A DNA stretch of 15,706 bases from an uncultured Oscillibacter sp. (GCF_910587525.1 NZ_CAJULS010000048.1:1-15706); one strand, 5' to 3'; positions 1 through 7,182 are shown, counted from the first letter of the stretch. The notes: generated by a model from the letters alone, not told the origin. A program made the numbers and translations.

Positions 1-67
1 GCACGGCGAAGCCGTGCACCCCCGTCCCCGCCCGCGGCGGGAACCCCCTCGTCCCGCCCCGTGGGAC
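1..67. repeat. Triple-hairpin element, copy A, upstream of hisC
   Basis: Three hairpins follow each other. The first is GCACGGC/GCCGTGC with a GAA loop (1-17), the second CCCGCC/GGCGGG with a CGC loop (27-41), and the third GTCCCGC/GTGGGAC with a CCC loop (51-67, one G-T pair). C-rich linkers separate them, and CCAAAGGAATA follows. A second copy with nearly the same spacing lies at 4481-4548, before hisIE. The element begins at the first base of the window, so it may extend upstream. It could be a structured RNA in the his transcript or a dispersed palindromic repeat; the sequence alone does not decide. No T-box sequence is present. Confidence 0.75.
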
Positions 68-92
68 GGCCCCAAAGGAATAAGCCCCATAT

Positions 93-114
93 TTGAAAGA
101 GGTGTTTCAATATG
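93..114 (+). promoter_or_regulatory. Hairpin presenting the hisC ribosome binding site
   Basis: TTGAAA (93-98) pairs with TTTCAA (105-110). The six-base loop GAGGTG (99-104) holds the Shine-Dalgarno of hisC, and the start codon at 112 follows one base after the stem. The stem is short and AT-rich, so it may be only marginally stable. It could modulate initiation or be chance. Confidence 0.4.
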
Positions 115-1176
115 AAGAATTTCCTCTCCCCTGAGGCGAACCGCCTCGCCCCCTACACCCCTGGTGAACAGCCCCGGGACCAGCAGTATGTCAAGCTGAA
201 CACCAACGAGAGCCCCTTTCCGCCCTCCCGCAGGGTTCTCAAGGCCCTCTCCCGGGCGGAGCTTTTGAAGCTGAACCTGTATTCTGACCCTGCCTGCGGG
301 CAGCTCAATGCCGCCATTGCCGCCCATTACGGCCTCCAGAGCGCCAATGTGATCTCCGGCAACGGCTCCGATGAGATCCTTGCCTTCGCCTTTCGGGCCT
401 TCTGCGGCACGGGGCGGCCTGCGGCCTTTGCCGATGTCACATACAGCTTCTACCAGTCCCAGGCGGCCCTGTTCGGCCTGGAGGCCAGGGTAATCCCCCT
501 GCGGGAGGACTTCACGCTGAATGTGGACGACTACATGGATTTCCCCGGCACCGTTGTCATCGCCAACCCCAATGCCCCCACCGGTATTGCCGTGCCCCGG
601 GAGGACATTCAGCGGCTGCTGGAGGCGGACCCCAACCGGGTGGTGATCGTGGACGAGGCCTATGTGGATTTCGGCGGCGAGAGCTGTGTGCCCATGATCT
701 TCCGCTATGACAATCTTCTGGTCACCCAGACCATGTCGAAAAGCCGCCAGCTTGCCGGCGGACGGGTGGGCTTTGCTCTGGGCAGTGAGGCGCTGATTCA
801 GGCGCTGAACCGGGTGAAGTACAGCTTCAACCCCTACAACGTCAACCGCCTTTCCCTGATTGCCGGCACCGCCGCCATGGAGGACGAGGCCTACTTCCAG
901 AGCTGCTGTGAGACCATCCGGGAAAACCGGGCCTGGCTGACGGAGGAGCTGGAGGGACTGGGCTTTACCGTGCTGCCCTCCTCCGCCAACTTTGTCTTCG
1001 CCAGGTGCGGCAAAATCCCCGGCGGGGAACTGTACCGCCAGTTGAAGGAGAACGGCATTCTGGTCCGCTGGTTTGACAGGGACCGCATCCGGGACTTTGT
1101 CCGCATCACCGTGGGCTCCATGGAGCAGCTGGCGGCGCTGACGGACGAGCTGGCCCGGATACTGGAAGATATGTAA
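112..1176 (+). CDS. hisC: Histidinol-phosphate aminotransferase
   Basis: PLP-dependent aminotransferase (fold type I, class I/II) that converts imidazole acetol phosphate and glutamate to L-histidinol phosphate in the cytoplasm. The 354 residues match the usual HisC length. Visible motifs are the N-terminal LNTNESPFPPS, the NPNAPTG cofactor site (152-158), DEAYVDF with D181 and Y184, and SKSRQLAGGRVG with K210 as the Schiff-base lysine. A C-terminal arginine-rich segment (RWFDRDRIRDFVRITVG) binds the substrate phosphate in the family. The start at 112 has a GAGGTG ribosome site. hisB follows 12 nt after the stop. The gene is preceded by hairpin element copy A rather than by another gene, so its transcription presumably comes from outside the window. 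Confidence 0.95.
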   Translation: MKNFLSPEANRLAPYTPGEQPRDQQYVKLNTNESPFPPSRRVLKALSRAELLKLNLYSDPACGQLNAAIAAHYGLQSANVISGNGSDEILAFAFRAFCGTGRPAAFADVTYSFYQSQAALFGLEARVIPLREDFTLNVDDYMDFPGTVVIANPNAPTGIAVPREDIQRLLEADPNRVVIVDEAYVDFGGESCVPMIFRYDNLLVTQTMSKSRQLAGGRVGFALGSEALIQALNRVKYSFNPYNVNRLSLIAGTAAMEDEAYFQSCCETIRENRAWLTEELEGLGFTVLPSSANFVFARCGKIPGGELYRQLKENGILVRWFDRDRIRDFVRITVGSMEQLAALTDELARILEDM

Positions 1177-1188
1177 GGAGGCGCCGCC

Positions 1189-1776
1189 ATGCGAACGGCT
1201 AACATCAAACGGGACACCCGGGAGACCCAGATCCGGCTGACTCTGGACTTGGACGGCGCCGGAAAATCCTCCGTCTCCTCCGGTGTGGGGTTCCTGGACC
1301 ATATGCTGGAGCTCTTCGCCCGCCATGGGGACTTTGACCTCATCCTCACCTGCCATGGGGACACCCAGGTGGATTTCCACCACAGTGTGGAGGATGTTGG
1401 AATCTGCCTGGGGCAGGCCTTTGCGGAGGCCCTGGGGGACAAGCGGGGCATTACCCGGTACGGGCAGTTCCTGCTGCCCATGGACGAGACGCTGGTGCTG
1501 TGTGCCGTGGACCTCAGCGGCCGGGATTACCTGGGCTGGGCGGTGGACCTGCCCGCCCGGAAGGTGGGGGACTTTGACACGGAGCTGGCAAAGGAGTTCT
1601 GGCTGGGCTTTGTGCGAAACTGCCCCGGATCCGTCCACATCCGCCAGATGGCGGGGGAGAACACCCACCATATTCTGGAGGCCGTGTTCAAGGGCATGGG
1701 CCGGGCGCTGACAATGGCCGCGGCCCCGGACGCGAAACACCGGGACGAGATCCCGAGTACAAAGGGCGTGCTGTAA
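1189..1776 (+). CDS. hisB: Imidazoleglycerol-phosphate dehydratase (monofunctional)
   Basis: Dehydrates imidazole glycerol phosphate to imidazole acetol phosphate. The 195 residues correspond to the monofunctional dehydratase, without the N-terminal HAD phosphatase domain of the enterobacterial fusion. The two metal-binding repeats are clear: GFLDHMLELFARHGDFDL (35-52) with DFHHSVEDVG (72-81), and GENTHHILEA (166-175), giving the paired histidines and acidic residues that hold the manganese ions. GGAGG at 1177-1181, directly after the hisC stop, serves the ATG at 1189. The gene ends immediately before hisH with no spacer. Phosphatase activity for the pathway is supplied by the separate PHP protein at the end of the operon. 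Confidence 0.96.
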   Translation: MRTANIKRDTRETQIRLTLDLDGAGKSSVSSGVGFLDHMLELFARHGDFDLILTCHGDTQVDFHHSVEDVGICLGQAFAEALGDKRGITRYGQFLLPMDETLVLCAVDLSGRDYLGWAVDLPARKVGDFDTELAKEFWLGFVRNCPGSVHIRQMAGENTHHILEAVFKGMGRALTMAAAPDAKHRDEIPSTKGVL

Positions 1777-2388
1777 ATGATTGCCATTGTGGATTACGGC
1801 GTGGGGAACCTGTTCTCCCTCTCCTCCAGCCTGCGGGCCCTGGGGGCGGAGACGGAGGTGACCCGGGACGCCGGGCGGCTTCGGTCCGCCGACAAGATTA
1901 TCCTCCCCGGCGTGGGGGCCTTTGGGGACGCCCGGGAGAAGCTGGACGGCACGGGTCTGACGCCGGTGCTCCGGGAGGAGGCGGCCCGCAAGCCCCTGCT
2001 TGGCATCTGCCTGGGGATGCAGCTGCTGTTTGACCGGGGCTTTGAGTACGGCGAGCACCCCGGCCTGGGCCTGGTGCCCGGGCAGGTGGTGGGCTTGCGG
2101 GAGGATCTGGAGGACAAGACGCTGAAGGTCCCCCATATGGGCTGGAACAGCCTGGAGATTGCGCGGGACGACCCGCTGTTCAAATATTTCCGGGACAGCG
2201 AGTATGTCTACTATGTCCACAGCTTCTACGCCAGAGACTGCGGCAATTCCACCCTGGGCGTGTCCCGGTACGGAAACATAGCCGTCACCGGCGCGGTGCG
2301 GAATGGGAATGTGTGGGGCACCCAGTTCCACCCGGAGAAGTCCGGAGACGCGGGACTGCGGCTGCTGCGGGCCTTCGCGGAGCTGTGA
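1777..2388 (+). CDS. hisH: Imidazole glycerol phosphate synthase, glutaminase subunit
   Basis: Class I glutamine amidotransferase that passes ammonia to HisF for closure of the imidazole ring. The 203 residues are typical. The nucleophile elbow LLGICLGMQLLF places the catalytic cysteine at C78, and the His-Glu pair is in QFHPEKSG (H185, E187). The N-terminus (IAIVDYGVGNLFSL) is also characteristic. The ATG begins on the base after the hisB stop, and there is no strong ribosome site, so expression is probably coupled to hisB. Its partner hisF lies two genes further on, separated by the flavoprotein gene and hisA. Confidence 0.96.
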   Translation: MIAIVDYGVGNLFSLSSSLRALGAETEVTRDAGRLRSADKIILPGVGAFGDAREKLDGTGLTPVLREEAARKPLLGICLGMQLLFDRGFEYGEHPGLGLVPGQVVGLREDLEDKTLKVPHMGWNSLEIARDDPLFKYFRDSEYVYYVHSFYARDCGNSTLGVSRYGNIAVTGAVRNGNVWGTQFHPEKSGDAGLRLLRAFAEL

Positions 2389-2402
2389 GAGGAGAGAACC
2401 CT

Positions 2403-2882
2403 ATGAGAGCCATGAGAAGAAAAGACCGGGAGGTAACGGACCCCGGGAAAATCCGTGAGATCATTGCCGCCTGTGACTGCTGCCGTCTGGGACTTTGCGA
2501 AGACGGGAGGGCCTATATCGTGCCCCTGGATTTCGGTTTTACGGAGCAGAGCGGACGCTATACGTTTTATTTTCACAGCGCCAAAAAAGGGCGGAAAATC
2601 GACCTGATCCGGGAGAGCGGCTGGGCGTCCTTTGAGATGGATGCCGGACATCAGGTGGTCTCCGATGAGATCGCCTGCGAGTATACCGCACGGTTCCAGT
2701 GCGTCATGGGCGGCGGCCCGGTGACCCTTCTGGAGACGGCGGAGGAGAAGCGGACGGGCCTTACGGCCCTGATGGAACACACCGCCGGACCGGGCCCCTG
2801 GACGTTCGGTGATGCAATGGTGGACGCGGTGGAGATTATTCGCCTGGAGGCGGAGGAGCTGTCCTGCAAGGTGCTCAGCTGA
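2403..2882 (+). CDS. NimA-like / pyridoxamine 5'-phosphate oxidase family flavoprotein
   Basis: A 159-residue protein of the split-barrel FMN-binding superfamily, closest by eye to the 5-nitroimidazole-resistance (NimA-like) group. Visible features are the N-terminal MRRKDREVTD, the strand IVPLDFGF, FHSAKKGRKIDLI (a nucleotide-binding segment in the family), and the C-terminal stretch VEIIRLEAEELSCK. The physiological substrate of this group is mostly unknown; members bind flavin or haem and may reduce small molecules. The start at 2403 is chosen for the GAGGAGAG upstream; an ATG at 2412 (MRRKDREV) is an alternative. It lies 14 nt after hisH and before hisA in the same orientation, so it is co-transcribed with the histidine genes. 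No role in histidine synthesis is established. Confidence 0.85.
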   Translation: MRAMRRKDREVTDPGKIREIIAACDCCRLGLCEDGRAYIVPLDFGFTEQSGRYTFYFHSAKKGRKIDLIRESGWASFEMDAGHQVVSDEIACEYTARFQCVMGGGPVTLLETAEEKRTGLTALMEHTAGPGPWTFGDAMVDAVEIIRLEAEELSCKVLS

Positions 2883-2953
2883 CTGGTCTGAAAATGGCAG
2901 AATACCGCCGGACGGCGTTGTTATTGAAAGAGCGTATGGGAAGGAGAGGGAGC

Positions 2954-3673
2954 ATGCAGATTTTTCCCGCCATTGACCTGCGGGGCGGACAGGTGGTCCG
3001 GCTCTACCAGGGAGATTATGACAAGATGACCGTCTACGGCCAGGACCCCTGCGCCGCGGCCCGGGACTTCCTGGCCGCCGGGGCAGGATACCTCCATGTG
3101 GTGGATCTGGACGGGGCCAAAGACGGCACCCTGGCCAATTTTGACTCCATTGCCGCCATCGCGAAGCAGGGCGGACTCTATATGGAGGTGGGCGGCGGCA
3201 TCCGCACCGAGGACCGGATCAAACAGTACCTGGACCTGGGAGTGGGCCGGTGCATCCTGGGCACCATCGCCGTGAAGGACTTTGATTTCACCGTCCGCAT
3301 GGCCCGGAAATACGGGGACAAAATCGCTGTGGGCGTGGACGCCCGGGACGGATATGTGGCTGTCAGCGGCTGGAGGGAGCTGTCGGAAGAGCGGGGCGTG
3401 GACTTCTGCCGCCGCCTCTTCGGCGCCGGCGTCCGGACCGTGATCTATACCGACATCAGCCGGGACGGCGCGGAGCGGGGCGCCAACCTGGACATCTACC
3501 GGGAACTTGCGGAGATCCGGGGGCTGAATGTCACCGCCTCCGGCGGCGTCGGCAGCATCGCGGAGCTGAAGGCGCTCCAGGCCATCGGTACGCACGCCGC
3601 CATTCTGGGCAAGGCCCTGTACACCGGGCGGCTGGATCTGAAAGCCGTCATCGGGGAGGTGGGGGCGTGTTAG
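2954..3673 (+). CDS. hisA: Phosphoribosylformimino-5-aminoimidazole carboxamide ribotide isomerase
   Basis: TIM-barrel isomerase that performs the Amadori rearrangement of ProFAR to PRFAR. The 239 residues match HisA. MQIFPAIDLRGGQVVRLYQGD begins the barrel with catalytic D8, and the second acidic residue is D129 in GVDARDG. DISRDGAERGANLDIY and the ASGGVGS phosphate-binding loop complete the pattern. The ATG at 2954 is preferred over upstream in-frame codons (2894, 2936) because AAGGAG at 2941-2946 lies at the right distance and the family begins here. The 71 nt after the flavoprotein gene include a small CGCC/GGCG stem-loop. The end overlaps hisF by 7 nt. Confidence 0.95.
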   Translation: MQIFPAIDLRGGQVVRLYQGDYDKMTVYGQDPCAAARDFLAAGAGYLHVVDLDGAKDGTLANFDSIAAIAKQGGLYMEVGGGIRTEDRIKQYLDLGVGRCILGTIAVKDFDFTVRMARKYGDKIAVGVDARDGYVAVSGWRELSEERGVDFCRRLFGAGVRTVIYTDISRDGAERGANLDIYRELAEIRGLNVTASGGVGSIAELKALQAIGTHAAILGKALYTGRLDLKAVIGEVGAC

Positions 3674-4422
3674 CGCGGCGCATCATCCCCTGCCTGGACG
3701 TACGGGACGGGCGGGTGGTCAAGGGCACCAATTTCCAGGGTCTTCGGGACATGGCGGACCCGGTGGATATGGCGAAGTTTTACAATGAATCCGGCGCGGA
3801 CGAGCTGGTGTTCTACGATATCACCGCCTCTGCCGAGGGGCGCAGTCTGTTCACGGACATCCTGCGCCGGGTGGCCGGTGAGATCTTCATCCCCCTGACG
3901 GTGGGGGGCGGCATCCGGACCCTGGACGACTTCGACCGGGTGCTCAAGTGCGGCGCGGACAAGGTCAGCGTCAACTCCGGGGCCATCGCGGACCCCGGGA
4001 TCATCGCCGCGGCGGCCAGAAAGTACGGCGACCAGTGCGTGGTGCTGAGCATGGACGTCAAGCGGGTGGACGGGCAGTTCCGCCTTTTCGCCAAGGGCGG
4101 CCGGGAGGACACCGGCATTGACGCCATGGAGTGGGCCGTGAAGGGCGTGGAAGACGGCGCCGGTGAGATCGTTTTAAACTCCATCGACACCGACGGGGTG
4201 AAGCAAGGGTTTGACCTGGAGATGCTGGACGCGCTGGCCAGCCGGGTGGATGTGCCCATTGTCGCCAGCGGCGGGGCGGGGAGTATGGAGCACTTTGCAG
4301 AGCTGTTTACGCACCGCGGCGTGGATGCCGGGCTGGCGGCTTCTATTTTCCACACCCGGCAGGTGGAGATTTCTGCCTTGAAGGCGTATTTGAAAAAAAT
4401 GGGAGTTCCCATGCGGGTGTAG
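3667..4422 (+). CDS. hisF: Imidazole glycerol phosphate synthase, cyclase subunit
   Basis: Closes the imidazole ring from PRFAR and the ammonia delivered by HisH, releasing IGP and AICAR. The 251-residue TIM barrel carries the diagnostic LARRIIPCLDVRDGRVVKG with catalytic D11 and SMDVKR with catalytic D130, the same numbering as the canonical enzyme. LTVGGGIRT and IVASGGAGS are the phosphate-binding loops. The start codon is GTG at 3667, inside the last codons of hisA (7-nt overlap), suggesting translational coupling. Unlike the rest of the operon, a 142-nt gap follows before hisIE. Confidence 0.96.
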   Translation: MLARRIIPCLDVRDGRVVKGTNFQGLRDMADPVDMAKFYNESGADELVFYDITASAEGRSLFTDILRRVAGEIFIPLTVGGGIRTLDDFDRVLKCGADKVSVNSGAIADPGIIAAAARKYGDQCVVLSMDVKRVDGQFRLFAKGGREDTGIDAMEWAVKGVEDGAGEIVLNSIDTDGVKQGFDLEMLDALASRVDVPIVASGGAGSMEHFAELFTHRGVDAGLAASIFHTRQVEISALKAYLKKMGVPMRV

Positions 4423-4564
4423 GCGGTTGCTTGCCCTGGCGGGCGGGAGAGATTCAGCCATGGTGATGGCCGTGCATTCCGTGCCGCAAAGCGGCACAAC
4501 CCCCGTCCCCGCCCGTGGCGGGAAAACCCCCGTCCTCCGCCAGGGGACCAAAAGGAGTATCACT
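4423..4564 (+). promoter_or_regulatory. Hairpin-rich hisF-hisIE spacer containing triple-hairpin element copy B
   Basis: Five hairpins fill this 142-nt gap. Two precede the repeat: CTTGCCC/GGGCGGG (4430-4447, loop TGGC, two G-T pairs) and GCCAT/ATGGC (4457-4470, loop GGTG). The repeat itself has GTGCCGC/GCGGCAC with an AAA loop (4481-4497), CCCGCC/GGCGGG with a CGT loop (4508-4522) and GTCCTC/GGGGAC with a CGCCA loop (4532-4548). The AAGGAG that serves hisIE follows the last stem by a few bases. The last three hairpins align with 1-67 at an offset of 4480-4481. No promoter consensus was seen. An in-frame TTG at 4427 could extend hisIE through here, but the translation is low-complexity and unlike HisI. 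Confidence 0.7.
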
Positions 4565-5209
4565 ATGGATATCAAGGAATTAAAGTTTGATGAAAAAGGC
4601 CTCATCCCTGCCATTGTGCAGGACCACTACACCAAAGAGGTATTGACTTTGGCCTATATGAACGCGGAGAGCCTCGCCATTACCATTGACGAACGCCGCA
4701 CCTGCTTCTGGAGCCGCAGCCGTCAGGAGCTGTGGCGCAAGGGCGAGACTTCCGGCAACTGCCAGCACGTGGTCTCCGTCACTGCCGACTGCGACGGCGA
4801 CGCCCTGGTGGTGGAGGTGGTGAAGGACGGCCCCGCCTGCCACACCGGGGCGGAGAGCTGCTTTTTCAATGACCTGTACCTCTCGGAGGAGCTGAAGCAG
4901 TTCAGCTATGAGGGCCTGTACCGTCTGATTCAGGGCCGGAGGACCAACCCCAAGGAGGGCAGCTACACCACGTACCTCTTTGAGAAGGGACTGGACAAGA
5001 TTTTGAAAAAGGTGGGCGAGGAGTGCACCGAGGTCATCATCGGCGGCCGCAAGGAGGATCGGGCGGAGACCGTCTATGAGATCGCGGATTTGTGCTACCA
5101 CGTGATGGTGCTGATGGTGCAGATGGGCATCACAGTGGAGGATATCACCCGGGAGCTGGAAAAGCGCCACGTGGTGGACCACAAGGTGAAGCAGGAGCGG
5201 ATGCAGTGA
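4565..5209 (+). CDS. hisIE: Bifunctional phosphoribosyl-AMP cyclohydrolase / phosphoribosyl-ATP pyrophosphatase
   Basis: Catalyses steps two and three of histidine synthesis. The 214 residues contain HisI at about 1-105, with TCFWSRSRQELWRKGETSGN (47-66), the metal site DCDGDA (75-80) and the zinc-ligand cysteines around ACHTG and SCF (C92, C99). HisE lies at about 117-205, with GSYTTYLFEKGLDKILKKVG, the acidic EECTEV (152-157) and the ETVYEIADLCYH helix that coordinates magnesium. The ATG at 4565 has AAGGAG upstream and gives the family N-terminus; upstream in-frame starts would translate the hairpin element and are rejected. It overlaps the next gene by 4 nt. Confidence 0.95.
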   Translation: MDIKELKFDEKGLIPAIVQDHYTKEVLTLAYMNAESLAITIDERRTCFWSRSRQELWRKGETSGNCQHVVSVTADCDGDALVVEVVKDGPACHTGAESCFFNDLYLSEELKQFSYEGLYRLIQGRRTNPKEGSYTTYLFEKGLDKILKKVGEECTEVIIGGRKEDRAETVYEIADLCYHVMVLMVQMGITVEDITRELEKRHVVDHKVKQERMQ

Positions 5210-6024
5210 GGAAGTTTTGCTCTGTCCACACCCACTCCCTTATGTGTGACGGGAAAAACACCCTGGCAGAGATGGCCCGGGCGGCCTGTGAGGCCGGGGT
5301 GGCATCCTTTGGGGCCTCAGGCCACAGCCACACGCCCATACCTGAGGACGCGGGCTGCGTTCTGCCCGCGGATATGACTGCCTACCGTGGGGAGGTGCTG
5401 CGCCTGCGGGCGGAGTACGCCGGCCGCATGGACGTGCTGCTGGGCATTGAGCTGGACAACTGCGCAGACGTCTCGCCGGAGGGATTTGACTACTGGATTG
5501 GCAGCGCCCACCGGCTGAAAGGGCCTGAAGGCCAATTTTATACCGTGGACTGGGATGCGGAGACCCTGGCCGCCTGCTGTGAAACCGCCTTTAGTGGCGA
5601 CGGCTGTGCCATGGCGGAGCGTTACTATGAAGAGGTTTGCCGTATGGCCGCCATGGGGCCCACCATCCTGGGCCACATCGACCTCATTACAAAATTCAAC
5701 GAGGGGACGCCCCTCTTTGACGAGGACTCCCCCCGGTACCGCGCCGCGGCGCTGGCGGCTCTCCACGCTGCGGACCCACAGGCCACCCTGCTGGAGATCA
5801 ACACCGGGGCCATGTCCCGGGGATACCGGCATACGCCCTATCCGGCGCTGTTCCTTCTGGAGGAGTGGCGCACCATGGGAGGGCGGGTGATCCTCACTGC
5901 CGACGCCCACAGCGCCGCCGCCATTGTCTTTGGCTATGACCGGGCGGCGGCGTTGGCCAGGGCGGCGGGATTCGGTTGTTCCGCGGTGCTGACCGCCGCT
6001 GGAGCGGAGGAGCGGCCGCTGTAA
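5206..6024 (+). CDS. hisK: Histidinol-phosphatase, PHP family
   Basis: Metal-dependent phosphoesterase of the PHP superfamily that removes phosphate from L-histidinol phosphate, supplying the activity missing from the monofunctional hisB. The 272 residues carry the PHP metal ligands: HTH (H8, H10), GHSH (H40), GIELDN (E82), GSAH (H102), GHIDL (H157) and TADAH (D233, H235). I start it at GTG 5206, inside the hisIE stop (GTGA overlap), because AGGAG at 5193-5197 sits 8 nt upstream and the protein then begins directly at the first PHP strand. Last gene of the operon, followed by a terminator. Confidence 0.92.
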   Translation: MRKFCSVHTHSLMCDGKNTLAEMARAACEAGVASFGASGHSHTPIPEDAGCVLPADMTAYRGEVLRLRAEYAGRMDVLLGIELDNCADVSPEGFDYWIGSAHRLKGPEGQFYTVDWDAETLAACCETAFSGDGCAMAERYYEEVCRMAAMGPTILGHIDLITKFNEGTPLFDEDSPRYRAAALAALHAADPQATLLEINTGAMSRGYRHTPYPALFLLEEWRTMGGRVILTADAHSAAAIVFGYDRAAALARAAGFGCSAVLTAAGAEERPL

Positions 6025-6034
6025 AAGATCATAT

Positions 6035-6075
6035 CGCCGGGGGCGGGAGGCTCAGCCTCCCGCCCCCGGCGTTTT
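6035..6075. terminator. Strong intrinsic terminator of the his operon, shared with the convergent thi operon
   Basis: A long perfect stem, CGCCGGGGGCGGGAGGC paired with GCCTCCCGCCCCCGGCG around a TCA loop (6035-6071), is followed by TTTT on the + strand. On the - strand the stem is followed by ATATGATCTTTT, so it may also stop transcription from thiY, whose stop codon lies at 6078. It sits between two convergent operons. Confidence 0.9.
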
Positions 6076-6077
6076 GG

Positions 6078-7103
6078 TCAGAACAAAATGTTTACCCGGA
6101 CATCGTCCAGCGCCGGGGCGCTGTCGATCAGCCCCTGTTCCAGCATCCAGTCGATGTTCTCCTGCCAGCATCCGTCGGACTGGAAGAGAAACGGTGCCTC
6201 CGTTGTCTCCATCATGGGAAGGAGCGTTTCCATGCTGGACCGCTCCACGGTCTCCGACAGGGGGAAGTTCTCCTCATTCTGGTTGGCCAGGAGAATCGCC
6301 AGGGCTTCCTCCGGGTCCGCCCTCATGTCGGCAAAGCCTCTCGCGCTGGCCCGCAGGAAGGCCGCCAGGGTTTCGCGGTCGTTTTCAATGGCCGTGTCGC
6401 CAGCCAGGAACACCCCTTCGTAATAGGTGGGGACGCCGTAGTCGTCCAGATCGAACCAGCTGACGGAGAACCCCTCCTCCTCCATCTGGGGCACCTCGTG
6501 GTTGACAAGGCACCCGATAGTGGCGTCCACGCTGCCGGTGGTCATGGAGCTCATCAGGTCAAATCCCACGTCGACCATGGTCACATCGCTGTAGTCCGCC
6601 CCCACATTGGCCATGATGCTGCGGATCAGCGCTTCAGACAGCTCTGTTCCGGCGTAGCCCACGGTCTTGCCCACCAGGTCGGCGGGAGAGGTGATATTCC
6701 TCTCCTTCAATGACAGCACAATGTTCAGCGGCCCCTGGACCACGGCGCCGATGGACTTCACCGGCACAGCATGGTTGGCCCGGGCCTGGATCACGTCCTG
6801 CTGGTAGTAGAGGCCGATATCCGCCTTCCCTGCCGCCACCAGGGAGATGGCGTCGTTGGCGTTGGAGGGGAAGCGGATATTCACCTGTAATCCCTCGTCG
6901 GCGTAGTATCCCTTCTCCATGGCCACATACAAAAAGGCGTGGAGGGCGTTGGGGTACCAGTCCAGCACCACATCCAGCTCCCGCGGCTTTGTTCCGCTGC
7001 CGGCAATCACTTCCGTGGGTCCGTCCGCGCCGCCGATGACGCCCACGGAGCACCCGGACAGCAGCATCGTCGCTGCGGCTAAAAGTGCAAGTATCCGTCT
7101 CAT
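6078..7103 (-). CDS. thiY: ABC transporter substrate-binding lipoprotein, ThiY/NMT1 family
   Basis: Captures a pyrimidine precursor outside the membrane for ThiXZ. The 341 residues begin with a lipoprotein signal MRRILALLAAATMLLSGC, with C18 the predicted lipidated cysteine. The mature part has the NMT1/THI5-like fold signature VVLDWYPNALHAFLYVA, EKGYYADEGL and the FPSNANDA ligand loop. The ATG at 7103 is chosen for GGAGAG 7 nt upstream; a TTG at 7127 is in frame but lacks the lipoprotein start. Just after the cysteine comes VGVIGGADGPTEV, a glycine-rich motif discussed separately. The TPP riboswitch and tenA make formylaminopyrimidine or HMP the likely ligand; this is inferred from context. 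Confidence 0.88.
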   Translation of the reverse strand: MRRILALLAAATMLLSGCSVGVIGGADGPTEVIAGSGTKPRELDVVLDWYPNALHAFLYVAMEKGYYADEGLQVNIRFPSNANDAISLVAAGKADIGLYYQQDVIQARANHAVPVKSIGAVVQGPLNIVLSLKERNITSPADLVGKTVGYAGTELSEALIRSIMANVGADYSDVTMVDVGFDLMSSMTTGSVDATIGCLVNHEVPQMEEEGFSVSWFDLDDYGVPTYYEGVFLAGDTAIENDRETLAAFLRASARGFADMRADPEEALAILLANQNEENFPLSETVERSSMETLLPMMETTEAPFLFQSDGCWQENIDWMLEQGLIDSAPALDDVRVNILF

Positions 7104-7141
7104 AGCAAATCTCTCCGATCCCGTCAAAAAATGTTATCCCA

Positions 7142-7165
7142 GGGACGGCGGACCGCCGCTCTCCC
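7142..7165 (-). other. Small stem-loop between thiX and thiY
   Basis: On the - strand GGGA and CGGCG pair with CGCCG and TCCC, with a GAG bulge on one side and a GTC loop. It lies in the 79-nt thiX-thiY gap, the only real gap of the operon. A T run (ATTTTTT) follows about ten bases later, too far for a normal terminator. It could adjust the level of the binding-protein message, or mean nothing. Confidence 0.3.
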
Positions 7166-7182
7166 GGCGTTCTGCCGCTTCC

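Noticed and set aside
1..111. T-box leader for the his operon
   Set aside because: Looked for the AGGGTGGNACCGCG T-box sequence and its antiterminator before hisC; neither is present. The hairpins belong to the repeated element instead.
4427..4564. N-terminal extension of hisIE from a TTG at 4427
   Set aside because: The added residues translate the hairpin element and match nothing in HisI, while ATG 4565 has a good ribosome site and the family N-terminus.
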